NCBI RefSeq assembly: GCF_019320115.1
Contig: NC_089591.1
Location: 21,864,502 to 21,928,501, forward strand
Source: Miscanthus floridulus
Taxonomy: Eukaryota; Streptophyta; Magnoliopsida; Poales; Poaceae
Length of the DNA: 64,000 nt
Direction of reading: 5' to 3'
The translations under genes were made by a program, and so were the position numbers. Below, in pieces: positions 33,376-45,225 of this stretch (its first letter is position 1; each line of letters begins with the position of its first letter). The notes beneath the pieces are model-generated. The model was not told the DNA's origin. It was given only the letters and a program-made list of their open reading frames with translations, and did not search any database.

Positions 33376-34075
33376 CTACTCGGATTCTTGGTCAGTCATC
33401 GCGGAATCAAAGCAAGCGCCAAGCAAATTCGAGCCATAACAGAGATGGGCCCTCCTCGAAGTGTCAAACATGTGCAGAAACTGATAGGCTGTATGGTGGC
33501 CCTCAATCATTTCATATCAAGACTAGGCGAAAAAGGGATACCTTTCTTTAAATTGCTAAAGAAGACAGACAAGTTCGAGTGGACAGAAGAAGCCAATGAA
33601 GCTTTCAAGAAGCTCAAGGCATATCTCACCTCTTCACCTGTTCTCACACCTCCAAAGAAATACGAAGACATGATACTGTACATTGCGGCAACTTCTACTG
33701 TGATCAGCACAGCAATTGTCATAGAAAAAGAAGAAGAAGGGCGTGTATATAAAGTACAATGCCCCATATACTACATCAGTGAAGTACTATCAGAATAAAA
33801 AATCTGGTACCCGCATGTACAAAAATTACTCTACGCCCTCCTAATCACTTCACGCAAGCTTCGCCACTATTTTGAAGGCCACAAGATTACCATGGTGACA
33901 GATTTCCCACTCGGAGACATCCTGCACAATAGAGATGCAATAGGGCGCATATCTAAGTGGGTAGTTGAACTTGGTGCTCTCAATATCGATTTCACCCCAC
34001 GGAAAGCAATTAAATCTCAAGCCCTGGCCGATTTTGTCGCCGAGTGGACAGAAATTCAACAACCGATGTCAAATA
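33376..34075 (+). pseudogene. RT connection and first (gypsy-type) RNase H
   Basis: The frame continues from the RT. It opens with FLVSHRGIKA and a connection segment (VQKLIGCMVALNHFISRLGEK), then the RNase H region (LYIAATSTVISTAIV) where the usual catalytic residues are poorly kept. A stop lies at 33796. In Tat elements this first RNase H is often degenerate because a second domain follows. Confidence 0.8.
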
Positions 34076-34079
34076 TCAT

Positions 34080-34687
34080 CCTTGATCATTGGAAGATGTA
34101 CTTTGATGGATCACTCAAGCTAGGCAGAGCTGGTGCAAGCGTTCTCCTCATTTCTCCAGATGGAAACAACTCAAGTATGTCCTTCAGATACTATGGTAAG
34201 CTACAAATAATGAAGCAGAATACGAAGCCCTCATCCACGGGCTACGAGTGACAATTACCCTCAAAATCAAGTGTTTGCTCATATACGGTGATTCAGCAGT
34301 AGTCATCAATCAAGTCAACAAAGATTGGGATTGCACCAAAGAAAACATGGGCGCTTACTACGCTGAAATACGAAAGCTCAAAAAACATTTTCAAGGATTA
34401 GAAAATCTACATGTCCTGCGTGATTCTAATATTGCGGCAGACGTCCTCGCCAAGCTTGGATCAGACAGGGCGAAGGTCCCGCCTAGTGTATTCATAGAGG
34501 AGTTATCAACTCCCTCTATCAAACAACCCGGTGAGATAACCCCTGAAATCTTAGCTAAAGGCACCCAGATTTTGGTAATAACCACTTCATGGACCCATGT
34601 TTTTATTGATTACATCAAAGAGAATAAGTTGCCAGTAGAAAAGAGGAAGCTACCCGGGTTGTTTGCAGAAGCAAGAATTATGTCCTA
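34080..34687 (+). pseudogene. Second, archaeal-like RNase H domain (aRNH)
   Basis: A second RNase H follows the first: the DGS motif in WKMYFDGSLKLGRAGASV, then after a frame change near 34205 an EAEYEAL block, then LLIYGDSAVVINQ and a final DSNIAADVLAKLGS. These hold the D, E, D and D positions expected of this fold. An additional RNase H of this kind is a recognised Tat-lineage feature. The frameshift and a second frame change near 34685 inactivate it. Confidence 0.8.
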
Positions 34688-35816
34688 GTGGGAGACAAGC
34701 TCTACAGAAGAGCTGCATCATCAAGAGTACTCCTAAAATGCGTCTCATTTGAAGAGGGCAAAGAGATCCTAGACAAAATACACTCAGGTTGCTGTGGAAA
34801 TCACGTCGCTTCAAGAACACTAGTTGGTAAAGCATTCTGCACCAGTTTCTATTGGCAAACTGCTTTGAAAGACATAGAAGAACTCGTCAGAAGATGCAAA
34901 GGTTGTCAAATGTTCGCAAGACAAGCTCATGTGCCAGCTCACAATCTCATCTGCATCTCACCCTCTTGGCCTTTCTCCTGCTGGGGGCTGGATCAAGTAG
35001 GACCTCTCAAGAAAACAAAAGACGGTTTCGAGTACATCTTCATAGCAATTAACAAGTTCACCAAGTGGATTGAATACAAACCACTCACAAAATACAGCGC
35101 AGCCAAAGCAGTCAAGTTCATCCAAGACATTATGCACCGCTTTGGCATGCCCAATCGAATCATCATAGATTTGGGTTCTCCCTTCATAGCCATAGAATTC
35201 CAAAGTTGGGCACAGGACTGTGGCTTCAGCATAGATTATGCATCAATCGCACATCCAGAAGGTAGAAAGGGCTAATGGACTCATACTAGCCGGATTAAAA
35301 CCAAGATTGTATGAAGAACTAGTGGACTATGGATCAAAATGGATTGAAGAATTACCCAAGGTCGTATGGGGGCTACGGACTCAAATAAGCAGAGCCACCG
35401 GATACTCACCTTTCTTCCTAGTTTACGGATCAGAAGCCATAATACCTACCAACTTGATCTAGACGTCACCAAGGATAGAGCAATATGACGAAGGAGAAGC
35501 AGAACACACCCGAAGATTAGAGCTCAACAGTACAGAAGAAGTCAGAGTAAACGCTACCCTTCAATCAGCAAGATACCTCCAAGGATTAAGACGCCACTAC
35601 AACAAGAATACCTAGCCTCGATCTTTACAAGTCAGAGACCTAGTACTAAGAAGAATACAAAAAACTAACGGATGCCATAAACTACTCAGTCCATGGGAAG
35701 GTCCTTTTATCATCACAAAAGTCACCGGACTAGGCACAAACAAGTTGATAACTGAAGATGGAAAAGAAGTCAACAATACATGGCACATCAGCCAGCTAAG
35801 AAGATTCTACGCATGA
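34688..35816 (+). pseudogene. Integrase
   Basis: Integrase inserts the DNA copy into the genome. The zinc-binding segment is visible as IHSGCCGNHVASRTL followed by RRCKGCQMFA (H-H-C-C). The catalytic core starts at WPFSCWGLDQVGPL, with D in GLDQVG, the second D in IIDLGSPF (the usual NG is changed), and E expected near HIQKVERANG. A frame change occurs around 35240. After the stop at 35460-35462 further C-terminal sequence ends HISQLRRFYA before a stop at about 35814. Confidence 0.85.
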
Positions 35817-35855
35817 AAACAACTCAAGGAAGAATATATATACAAGCCACAAGAG

Positions 35856-35975
35856 ATCAATGTTCATGATCAATAAAGATGGTGCACCTCGACAACATAT
35901 GTACCATTATGACTTATCAATGTTCATGATCAATAAAGATGGTTCTTTCTCGACAACATATGTCTTATTATGGCT
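35856..35975. repeat. 60-bp tandem duplication
   Basis: ATCAATGTTCATGATCAATA occurs at 35856 and 35916, each copy followed by AAGATGG and, after a variable stretch, CGACAACATATGT. It begins 40 bases after the integrase stop. Confidence 0.85.
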
Positions 35976-35995
35976 TTCCCCGAGTTGTTTCCAAT

Positions 35996-36656
35996 GAGCA
36001 TACCGGCCAAGAGCAAAAGAGCTGAAAAGATGTTTGAGCCCACCGATGAGGGTAGCTAACAGCTAACACCCAAACCAAAAAGCAAAATGGCTGAAAATAC
36101 GCCTGAGCATACCGGCCGAGAGCAAAAGAGCTAAAAAGATGCTTGAGCCCGCCGATGAGGGTAGCTAACAAGCTAACACCCGAACCAAAAAGCAAAATGG
36201 CTAAAAATAAGCCTGAGCATGCCGGCCAAGAGCAAAAGAGCTGAAAAGATGCTTGAGCCTGTCGATGAGGGTAGCTAACAAGCTAACACCCGAACCAAAA
36301 AGCAAAATGGCTGAAAATACGCCTGAGCATACCGGCCGAGAGCAAAAGGGCCAAAAAGATGCTTGAGCCCGCCGATGAGGGTAGCTAACAAGCTAACACC
36401 CAAACCAAAAAGCAAAATGGCTGAAAATACGCCTGAGCATACCGGCCGAGAGCAAAAGAGCTAAAAAGATGCTTAAGCCCGCTGATGACGGTAGCTAACA
36501 AGCTAACACCTGAACCAAAAAAGCAAAATGGCTAAAAATACGCCTGAGCATACCGACCGAGAGCAAAAGAGCCAAAAAGATGCTTGAGCCCGCCGATGAG
36601 GGTAGCTAATAAGCTAACACCTGAACCAAAAAGCAAAACAACTGAAACTAAGCCTT
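35996..36656. repeat. Six-copy tandem repeat, 110-bp unit, in the Tat 3' region
   Basis: GAGCATACCGGCCGAGAGCA begins units at 35996, 36105, 36215, 36325, 36435 and 36546; spacing is 109-111 bp. Each unit also contains GATGCTTGAGCCCGCCGATG and GTAGCTAACAAGCTAACACC. Tandem arrays between integrase and 3' LTR are typical of Tat/Ogre elements and are a proposed source of plant satellite DNA. Confidence 0.95.
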
Positions 36657-37315
36657 GAGCATAAATCAGAGCAATTTCAAGACAAGGCCCTCTAACTCCT
36701 TGTTCCAAATAGCAAGAGGCTCGGGGGCTACACTCAAAAGATCCCAAGAAGTGCTACATGGTTTTGCTCAAGAAAGCACTCAGACGACGCTTGTACCTAC
36801 TCGGCAGGACCTGAAGGAACAAGATGACGCTTCCAGAGCTCTACCATGAAGTGCTTGGGGACTTGACAATCCTAGGATGTTTTTGCAACCAAGGAAAGGA
36901 CCAGACGCTGACCATATCTCGAGTTTAAGCTAAAAAGAAGAAGCTGAAGATACTCGAGATTGCCGGTCCTAAGTCTTTTTAGAACTAACAAGAACACAAA
37001 GTTTGTCAAGACAACAATCTATACCGAGTTGTTTACAAGTCACAGACAAAAGTCAGACAAGCACTCGACAAATCATGGAAGTTTGTCAAAACATCAATCT
37101 ACATATACCGAGTAGTTTACATGGCACAAACGAAAGCCAGAAAAGCACTCGATTGATCAAGAAAGTTTGTCAAGACAATGATTTACCTAAGTCGGGTTGT
37201 TTACGAGATAAAGAAATACAGACAAAGAAGACATCAACAAAAAATAGAGAATCTCCATTCAATCTTCAAGTATAGTGTTCTATTACAGAAGCTAGGAATA
37301 CAGAGGTCGATTACA
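36657..37315. other. Tat 3' non-coding region with a polypurine-like motif
   Basis: No coding sequence was seen. AGAGGCTCGGGGGCTACACTC at about 36717 is the first of several copies of a polypurine-tract-like motif spread over the 3' region (also about 41815, 41951 and 42188). Confidence 0.5.
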
Positions 37316-40300
37316 TCAAGCATTGTCATCAGGAGAAGAAATATCAATGTTAAGATTATCTACAATCTTCCTTGCTAAACCTTCGACCTCGGGCTCCAAC
37401 TTCTCAACAGCATCCAGATACTCTTGACTCTCGGCTTCATCAACAACCTTGGACAAAGGAAACTTCGGAGAAAGAACCCGGACCTGGGCAAGAACATTTC
37501 TGGTACACAGATGGGCACACCTCTTCACGAACTGCTGAAAACGGGTCGACACTTGGGGAATAAACTGAGCCCAAGAATGACCATCATCTGCTGGAGTCCG
37601 GAGAAGGTCGGCTACTGATCGAAAAGACTTCCACAAAGCATTCCAGTTCTTAGTAGCCATTGCCAACTTGCTAGCCAAGTCCTCAATAATTTTTTGGGCC
37701 TACACAAGATCTCTGTCAGCTCCATGGCTAATCAACTTAGCAAGCGTGAGTTCTTCTTCAGCTCGGGTAATTACTGCCTCAACCTTATTATGGTTAGTAT
37801 GAACGAGTGTCTTCATCTCCTTGATACCCTCCGAGAGCTTCTGCTTTTCAACTCAGAGAGCTAGACCAAGCAACAAAAGACAAGTCAGCAGAAAGACAAA
37901 TTTCAATACAAAGGGAAATGAAAAAGAACTTGTGATACCATGGCACTCTTTCTTCATGGCCTCCACATTTTTCAAGGCCTCCTGGGCAGCTGCATCCCTC
38001 TACTTTTCTACCTCAACCACCCAGGCATGGAGAGCCTTCTCCTCCTTCTGATGCGTCTAACGCTTGGTCTCCAACTCAGCCCGACAGAGGTCAAGCTCTG
38101 CCTTTAGGGTACTCACCTCAGAAGACAACTTTTTCTCAGTTTCAGACAAGAAAAAGAAGCCGGTATGATCATGAGAAAAAGACTGAGCAAAGAGAGAGAG
38201 AAAAAAACAAGACATAAGGATAGAAGAAAAACTGAACATCCAAAGAAAGAACTTCAGAAAAACTTACCTGGAGCTTTTCCCCGAAAGAAGTCGCAAAAGT
38301 CGCCAAGTTTCCCCAGGCAGCGGTCAGCTCCGATAATCGATGAGTGGCATCAAACTGGTGCACCACGTCATCAGCCAAAGGTGGACCACCAGAAGCAAGA
38401 AGAGGAGAGGGAGAAGTCGGCCAAGGCAAAGAAGCACGACCAGGGCAATCTCCTAGGAAGCCACGGCCAATCCCTCAGATTAACCCGCCGCCATGGCCAT
38501 GGTCACCTCAGGAGTCAGCAAATCAGTAGCTTGCGTACTCTGTCCCCCTCACAGCCACCTCGACAACCATGCGTTCCGAGTCCTAAGACTCAGTACACAA
38601 GGGTGCACCAGAGGTCTGACTAGAAGTCGACTAAGGGTTCAGGGAAGATGAAGGCCTGAAAGTTGACATGGAAACTCGCCAATAAGAATAAGAAAAAAGG
38701 AGAACAGAAGCAAAGAAATAAAACCAGAATTCACTCACCCAGCTATCTTCTTCATAAAACCAAAAGAAGACCTCGCAGGGGGAACCACAGCAGTAAAAAC
38801 ATCACCACCACCCTACGACAGGAGTAGCGCGGCCGGTACTGGAGCCCTAGAAGAACTCGAACCCGATGACCGCTTACTACAAGGGAACAAAACCAAAGTC
38901 AAAACAAAAAGAGGGGTTCAACAATAGGAAAACAAGAAAACAACTCACCGACGAGTAACAAGGGTGGCATCATCATCCTCCTCTTCCTCACTCTCGACTA
39001 AGGCCACCATAGCACCAGCTAAAAATGACAAAAGTACTCAGTCAAAGATAAAAAAAACAAAAAACAAAAGGACAGCGCGTATTAATATGCTCATCTAAGA
39101 GCATGCTAGCTACAACTGGAGTACCTAGATGAGTACTTGACTGGCGAGACTTCTTGGCAGCAGATGGAGTAGAAGAAGAATAATCCGCCCGTCCCCTTTT
39201 TCCACCACTACGAGGAGCTCAGGGAACTAGACGAGGAACATACTCTTCATATACGTCAGAAAATGTGGAAGAAACAAAAGGAAGCATCATGGTAGTTTGA
39301 AACTTACTGGTCAAGGATGCCCCAGCAGGACTACCCCCAGCCTCCACATTTGCTAGGCAATCATCAAGGGGAATTGGATCAGCGAAATTACGCCCCAATT
39401 CCTATAAAAGAGTAAAACAACAAGACAAGGAAGATTAAGTAAAAAGTGGATACAACAAAAGACAATCAAAAGTACCCGCATAAGAAAGAACAACTCACAG
39501 CAGGGGGAGGTTGTTAGCACTGTACTCAAGGACAGCAAGCAGGAGGACGCTTACTCCTTTCATCATCTTCTAAAGATGCTCAAGCACCTCCTCATCAGTC
39601 AATTGAAGGGCAGGGACCATACGAGAAGGGTCCTCCACCCTAGAGTACTCGAAATCGTAGTTTTCTCGCTCTTTCAGAGGTTGAACTCGGATGGCAAAGA
39701 AAACTAGAAATAATCCTGAAGCTGGTCCAGCCTTGCTATTTCAGAGTACAAATCCTCTCAAGAAATGACTTGATCGCCTAGACCTCAGCAGTCGTCATAG
39801 GGTTCTTTTCCAATCGGTCATTAACCAAGAGACCAGATCCAGAATGAACGGAAAGAGGAGGAATCAAGTTGGCGGCATAAAACTAGTCAGCACTGCTAAT
39901 CCCTCATAGAATCAACCAGGTCATAGTCAAAGAATTTGCTCTTAAGACCCTAGCGAAACTGAATCCCACAGCCACCAAGAACATTGGTGTCATCGCGACA
40001 GGGTTATGGCTTTAGGCAAAAGAAGTAACGAAAGAGAGATAGAGAAGAAGGAATTCCATGGAAGGTTTCACAAAGATGAACGAAAATAGAAAGATGAAGG
40101 ACAGCATTGGGAGCAAGATGGTTCAGGCTAATCCCAAAATAATTGAGAATTCGGTGAAGAAAAGCAGAAGTAGGAAGGCAAAGACCGGCACTGGATAAAG
40201 GAGACAAAAAGAATAATCTCACTAGGACCTAAAGCAGGGACCCGATGCTCGCCTAGAGCTCTCCAATCAGTAATATCCTTACTCTAAATTAGACCATCGC

Positions 40301-40460
40301 TGACGAGCTCATGAAGCTGATCTTTAGTTGTTGTTGGACCCGGCTAGATCTTCTGAGCAGCCCTCATCGCCATGAATTCATGATTCTCAATGACGAAGAG
40401 AGATGCTTCCTCGTCGACAAAGGTTGCCTGGGACTTACTCGCCGACTTCTTCCTACCCAT
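37316..40460 (-). pseudogene. Antisense ORF of the Tat element (Putative gypsy type transposon family, PF04195-like)
   Basis: Tat elements carry an extra ORF in reverse orientation between integrase and the 3' LTR; its function is unknown. Here it probably starts at ATG 40460 and is broken by many stops and frame changes. The conserved N-terminal domain is clear at 40222-40004 (LNYFGISLNHLAPNAVLHL, IFVHLCETFHGIP). Further along are HRLSELTAAWGNLATFATSF (about 38340) and, at 37678-37316, the C-terminal segment WNALWKSFRSVADLLRTPA with acidic sequence. The middle looks coiled-coil rich. The ORF in the minus-strand Tat element (48943-55337) is its counterpart. Confidence 0.75.
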
Positions 40461-40590
40461 ATACTCACTAAGAATCGAGAATGCTCAGACGGCAGTGCTT
40501 AGATGATGGCAACAATGGTGGCGGTGGAAGTTTGAAGACTAGGGTTTCAAAGGAAAATTAGGACAGTAAGGAAGAAGAAGAGGAAAGGCC

Positions 40591-40598
40591 TTTAAATA
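40591..40598 (-). promoter_or_regulatory. TATA-like motif upstream of the antisense ORF
   Basis: TATTTAAA on the minus strand lies about 130 bases upstream of the likely ATG at 40460 and is followed by GGCC. The second Tat element has TATAAATA next to GGCC in the equivalent place, so the position is conserved between copies. Confidence 0.4.
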
Positions 40599-40600
40599 GA

Positions 40601-42374
40601 TTTTACACCAGTAAAAATGTGGCCCACTAGGCCTGTTTTAACATGGCATGAGGACGTAATGGTCCATTCACCGACGCAGCTAAAATGATAGACGGCTCAA
40701 ATCCACACAACGGTACAGTTCAACAGGCAGATTTTAGACTTATCCATCCAGCACCATGGCGGAGTTATCATATTACTACAAAAAGAACTCATCAACAATA
40801 AAGCAAAGAAGGGTTACCTCACAAGGAGTGCAACAACCCGGTCCTTACAGAAAGAACTCAGAAATCTCATCAACAACCGGGACATCAAGAGAATAAAGAA
40901 TGACAACTCAGAAGACAATATTCTTTCCATTATAAATGGTTTCAAAAAATAGAAGATTACACATCTTACAAGACCCAACGAACTCGGTACTACGACAAGC
41001 AAAGTAGCAAAGAGGAACCTGGACACGGCTAGGCTCTAGAACGACTACGTGGTCCAAATTGCTACTCGGTAGAACAAACCACACCTGGCTACACTATTTT
41101 CTTCAAAGGACAGACACTAGTGCATCCAAGGTGGAAATTAGCAGCATGGTGGGACAACATGGAGCAGAGAAGGCCGGCAGGCATCTGTCTACCCAAGTCC
41201 AATGTGATGCTGGATATGGTGTTGATCTACACCGGACAGTCTTAGGGCAGGCAATGAGGATCAACCTAGAACTACCAGATGAAGGATCGTATCCCACATC
41301 ACAAGACTCCCTCCAACTACCACCATGTACTTCCAAGTATAATGCTGCTGCGGGATTAGCCTACCTCTAATCCCTATCACAAGACTCCCTCTAGCTATGG
41401 CAAGATACACAAGAATGGCAAAATACGTCTGGAGGCTGCTCTACTTCACAAACTACCATATTCATGACTACGGAGATTTTAGACCACACAACAAAATGCT
41501 CGATGAATCAAAATAGCACACAAGGAGGATATTTATAGGCCAAAAAAGCGGTGCACCTAGACCAGGAGCACCAGCAGAACAAACCTAACAAAAGACATAG
41601 TGAAAAGACAGAATTCAATGAAAGAGGAGTCAGGCATGAAGGAGCTGTACTCAAGAACGAGCATATTCAGAAGAATATACCAATATTGTACAACTCATGA
41701 ACAAACAACATTTACTATCAACCACCACCATACAACTACATCTGACAATAGCAGACCACTAGAGAACATGCCAAGAACCTGTATCCAAGTTCTTTTTGAT
41801 AAAAGAACCCAGTGAGAGGCTTAGGGGCTACACTTAGAGATTGCACTTTTTCATTCAAAAAAGCGCACATCACTCAAAAGACTTCCCCAAGACAATAGTT
41901 TTTCAAACGACATAAGATTCAAGACCCTCCAACTTTTTGTTCCAAATAGCAAGAGGCTCGGGGGCTACACTTAGTGAGTGCACTTTTTCCTTCAAAAAAA
42001 GCACACATCACTCAGAAGACTTCTTCAAGATAGACCACTTCAAAGCCACATGACAAAAAGAACCCGGACATAGCTATATCCGAGCTCTTTTCGACAAAGA
42101 ACCCAGGTATATGCTCAGGAGCCCTTCGACGAAGAATCAGGGTGATTTCAAGAAAAGACCCTCTAGCTCCTTGTGCCAAACAGTAAGAGGCTCGGGGGCT
42201 ACACCCAAATGGGAGTACTTTTTTCTTCAAAAAGGTACACACCATGTGAAGATCTCACGAAGCGCTACACGTTTTCGCTCAAGAAAGCACTCGGACGACA
42301 CTTGTTCCCGCTCGACAAGACCTAAAGGAACAAGACGAGGCTTCCAAAACTCAACCATGAAGTGCTCAGGGGCT
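40601..42374 (+). other. Tat 3' region up to the 3' LTR
   Basis: No convincing gene is present. GAGGCTCGGGGGCTACAC-like polypurine motifs recur at about 41815, 41951 and 42188, each followed by partly similar text (GTGCACTTTTT and a CACATCACTCA-like stretch). The final purine run (CAGGGGCTTG) lies directly before the LTR and is the likely functional tract. Confidence 0.5.
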
Positions 42375-42766
42375 TGTTGGTGTGGGAGCCATGGGATACC
42401 CCGCAAGGAAGGGAGAAGATCTAGTCTAACTAGGATTCTTCCCCTATAATCTTAGTAGTAGTATTATTCTGTAATCCTACTAGGAACTCTCATTGTAAAC
42501 CGACTAGGATTCTAACCTCCTGACTATATAAAGGAGGGCAGGGTTCCTAGGGACGGGCGACTTTTACAACACAACATTTTACAATCAATCCAATGCAAAG
42601 GCTAATGCCGACTAGACATAGGGCTATTACTCGATCACGGTCGAGGGCCCGAACCAGGATAAATCGACTGTCTCTTGCATTAACCATCGAGTTCCACATA
42701 CGCTGAAGCCAAAACATACTGCCTCGGGTACCCCCATGGTAGGCTATCGGTGGTCAAACATCGACA
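42375..42766 (+). repeat. 3' LTR of the Tat-type element
   Basis: 392 bp, gap-free against the 5' LTR, with a TATA box at 42525-42532. The first 26 bases differ most (8 of the differences), the rest are scattered transitions. It is followed by the GTCCA duplication. Confidence 0.95.
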
Positions 42767-42771
42767 GTCCA

Positions 42772-44890
42772 TGAACTCGATTTACTAAAGACCACGTTGG
42801 CTACAGGAGGTGGCGGAGGGATCGGATAGGAGGAGGAGGAGGACTGCCAAACATAGGAGGGGGTCGTCTCCTCCCACGCCACGTGAGGAGGCGCTAGAGG
42901 AGGAGGTGGTGCCTGTGGATGAGTTGGACGATGAGCTGGTTCGGCAGACGGACGAGGAGGAGGGGCCGCATGAGGATGATGAGTTAGAGGCGGCAAGCAC
43001 GGGTTCTGCTTCCTCCGACTCCTCTTCGAGTGTCTACTTGTGAGGTCCCGCGAGCCTCCCACAGGTTCCGCTTCCTCACCAACATCCAGTGATTCGCCCC
43101 GAAGGGCAAAAGTAAGTAACTTTATATGTTATCACCACTACTTCATATGATATGATGAAAAAAAACTAATAATTTTTCTTAATCACTTGTGCAAGAACTG
43201 GGTGGTTGTATCGGGTGGTTACGCACAGCTAGTCAACGGTGTCCTGGGTCTTCTATGCAGGCAACACTCCCCCGGCATTGTCATGTATGCATCGAAGACG
43301 AAGCCAGCCTACTCGTTTGACCACTATGCCGTCACCACCGATGCGGAGTACCCCAACAAGGTGGTGCGGGTGAAGGTAGAGTTTTTGGTAAGTCTCCCTC
43401 ACACAACACTGCTCAATACGTCGCATTCATTGGACTTTTCTTGAAATACTAAATGGATACATCGCTTTTGTATGTAGACTTATTATAGATGCAAGGAGGG
43501 ATTTGAGGCCAGGGTGGAGCAGGTGACTACCAAAGCCTGTAAAAAACTTGTCACCGACATGCATCATGAGGTCCGCATCCAGGCCATCGTAACCTACTAT
43601 GGGTTGAAGCTTGGAGAGTGGAAAACCGAGAAAGACACAAGAGAGATGCAGCTGACCTGGGAGCAGTACCTTGAGGTAAATGAAGAACATCAATATTGAT
43701 TCATTTTGAGATTAAGTTGGTTTAATTTGATCTTCTTATATGTCCAATACTTGATGGCGTGTAGATGATTCCCAAGCACATCCCAAGTGTTGGGCGATGA
43801 TGGTGGAGAGGTGGTTCATGGAGGAGTACCTCAAGAGGCACAGGGATGCCTGGGACCATCGTTTGTAGATGCAAGGTCCTGCACACCATCAAGACAGCCG
43901 TAGCCTCGCTAGATACAAACAAGCATGGGTACGCGAATTCATTTATCTATTATGGCGCTCAGTTCTGCCTGATTTCTAATCATGGTGCTATCTTTCTCGC
44001 AGTTGGCATCACATAGTGGGTAGGCTTGCTTAGACTTCTAGGCATGGTGTATGGCCCACAAGGGCAAGGCGATGTCCAATGTCTCCTTCAACCTAGAGGA
44101 CCCGCCCAAGGCATACACGAACCCGAGCATCCACTCCTACATCAATGAGTACACTAAGGTGGTGAGGTCACTCCATGGGTTAGACCATGATCTGAGCACC
44201 TAGGACTTCGATGGAGAGGCCGTCATGAGGGCGGTGCAAGGCAAGAAGCATGGGCAGTTCTGGCTTGGCGATGGCATCATCAACACGGCCTCTACTCCCT
44301 CTCTCTCTCCTAGATCCGAGCACGGAGCATGAGCGAGAGCCCTAGCCATTCACACATGGCCGACCACTGCATAGCACCAGGTCGACGCACTCGAGGTTAT
44401 TCCTGTTTTACTCATCATACATTGATCTTTACACACCTTAATTAGCTTTGCATTACTAAAACATTAGAGTGAAATAGTGTAGGCCTGACTGGAACAAGAA
44501 ATGAGGCAACATCAGGAGCTGTAGGTCAGGCACCAGAGGATGGTGGCCCAGCTAGAGGCCGAGCGGGCTGAGCGGTAGGCCCAGGCACAGAGGCTGACAG
44601 ACATTACGGAGTTCCTACAAGGGCTTGGGCAATGTGTGGGCTTCTCTCTGCCAGCTGGGCTATTGGTTCTACCTCCGCCTCCGCATCCTGTAACTCCAGC
44701 TACTCCTATGAGTATGAAAGTTTTTTACTTTCGCTTGTGCTTTGCTTGTATGGCCTCTACCTTCCTAGATTAGCTATCCAAATAATATTGTCTCACATGC
44801 AATCTTTTCTCCTTTGTGCAGTCTCCATCTGACGGTGGTCCGAATAATCCACATCATGCACCTCCGAATGATGGACCTTCACCATAGTCA
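42772..44890 (+). pseudogene. CACTA-4 TNPA-like gene (Transposase_24), split by the Tat element
   Basis: The first exon starts at an ATG at 29151, just before the retrotransposon, and resumes at 42772 in the same frame once the inserted DNA and its 5-bp duplication are removed; it is Arg-, Glu- and Asp-rich. Later exons match Transposase_24: about 43187-43390 (YSFDHYAVTTDAEYPNKVV), 43480-43673 (CKKLVTDMHHEVRIQAIV, WEQYLE), about 43770-43930 (MVERWFMEEYLKRHRDAW, MQGPAHHQDSRSLARY) and about 44040-44290 (GKKHGQFWLGDG). A coiled-coil stretch near 44490-44640 follows. Stops interrupt several exons. It corresponds to the TNPA-like gene of CACTA-2. Confidence 0.75.
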
Positions 44891-45225
44891 CAGTGGCCGA
44901 GATAAGTGCACATTGTATTTTTTCATTTGTTGTTCACTTGGTGATGGACTTGTGATATACTTGTGATGCACTTGTGGACTTTGATGGACTTGTGGATTTA
45001 TTTAGATGGACTTAAGCACTTATTATTATATATGTGATATATATTGTGATGGATGTGATATGTGCGGATGGATGTGTGGATGGATGAGATATATATGTGA
45101 TGGATGAGATATATATGTGATGAATGAGATATATATGCGATGGATGAGATATATATGTGATATATGTTTGTATGAATTTATTTATCATGATGAAATGTAA
45201 AAAAATTAAAAATTGTCGTTTTGGG
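44891..45225. other. CACTA-4 3' non-coding with a 20-bp tandem repeat
   Basis: TGGATGAGATATATATGTGA is repeated four times head to tail at 45081-45160 (20-bp unit, copies three and four slightly changed). The rest is GATG/TGTGA-rich simple sequence. Confidence 0.7.

Larger units (their letters stand above)
29174..42766 (+). mobile_element. Complete Ty3/gypsy LTR retrotransposon of the Tat type, 13.6 kb
   Basis: Two 392-bp LTRs, both beginning TGT and ending CGACA, bound an interior coding in order gag, protease, reverse transcriptase, RNase H, a second RNase H, and integrase. A long 3' region holds an antisense ORF. GTCCA flanks both sides (29169-29173 and 42767-42771). The two RNase H domains and the antisense ORF place it in the Tat lineage. 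My hand alignment of the LTRs gives about 34 mismatches and no gaps, almost all transitions. Many stops and at least four frameshifts make it non-autonomous now. It lies in the first TNPA exon of CACTA-4. Confidence 0.93.

Noticed and set aside
41059..41370. A 103-residue ORF in the Tat 3' region
   Set aside because: No family resemblance, no splice signals and no conserved counterpart in the second Tat element were seen.
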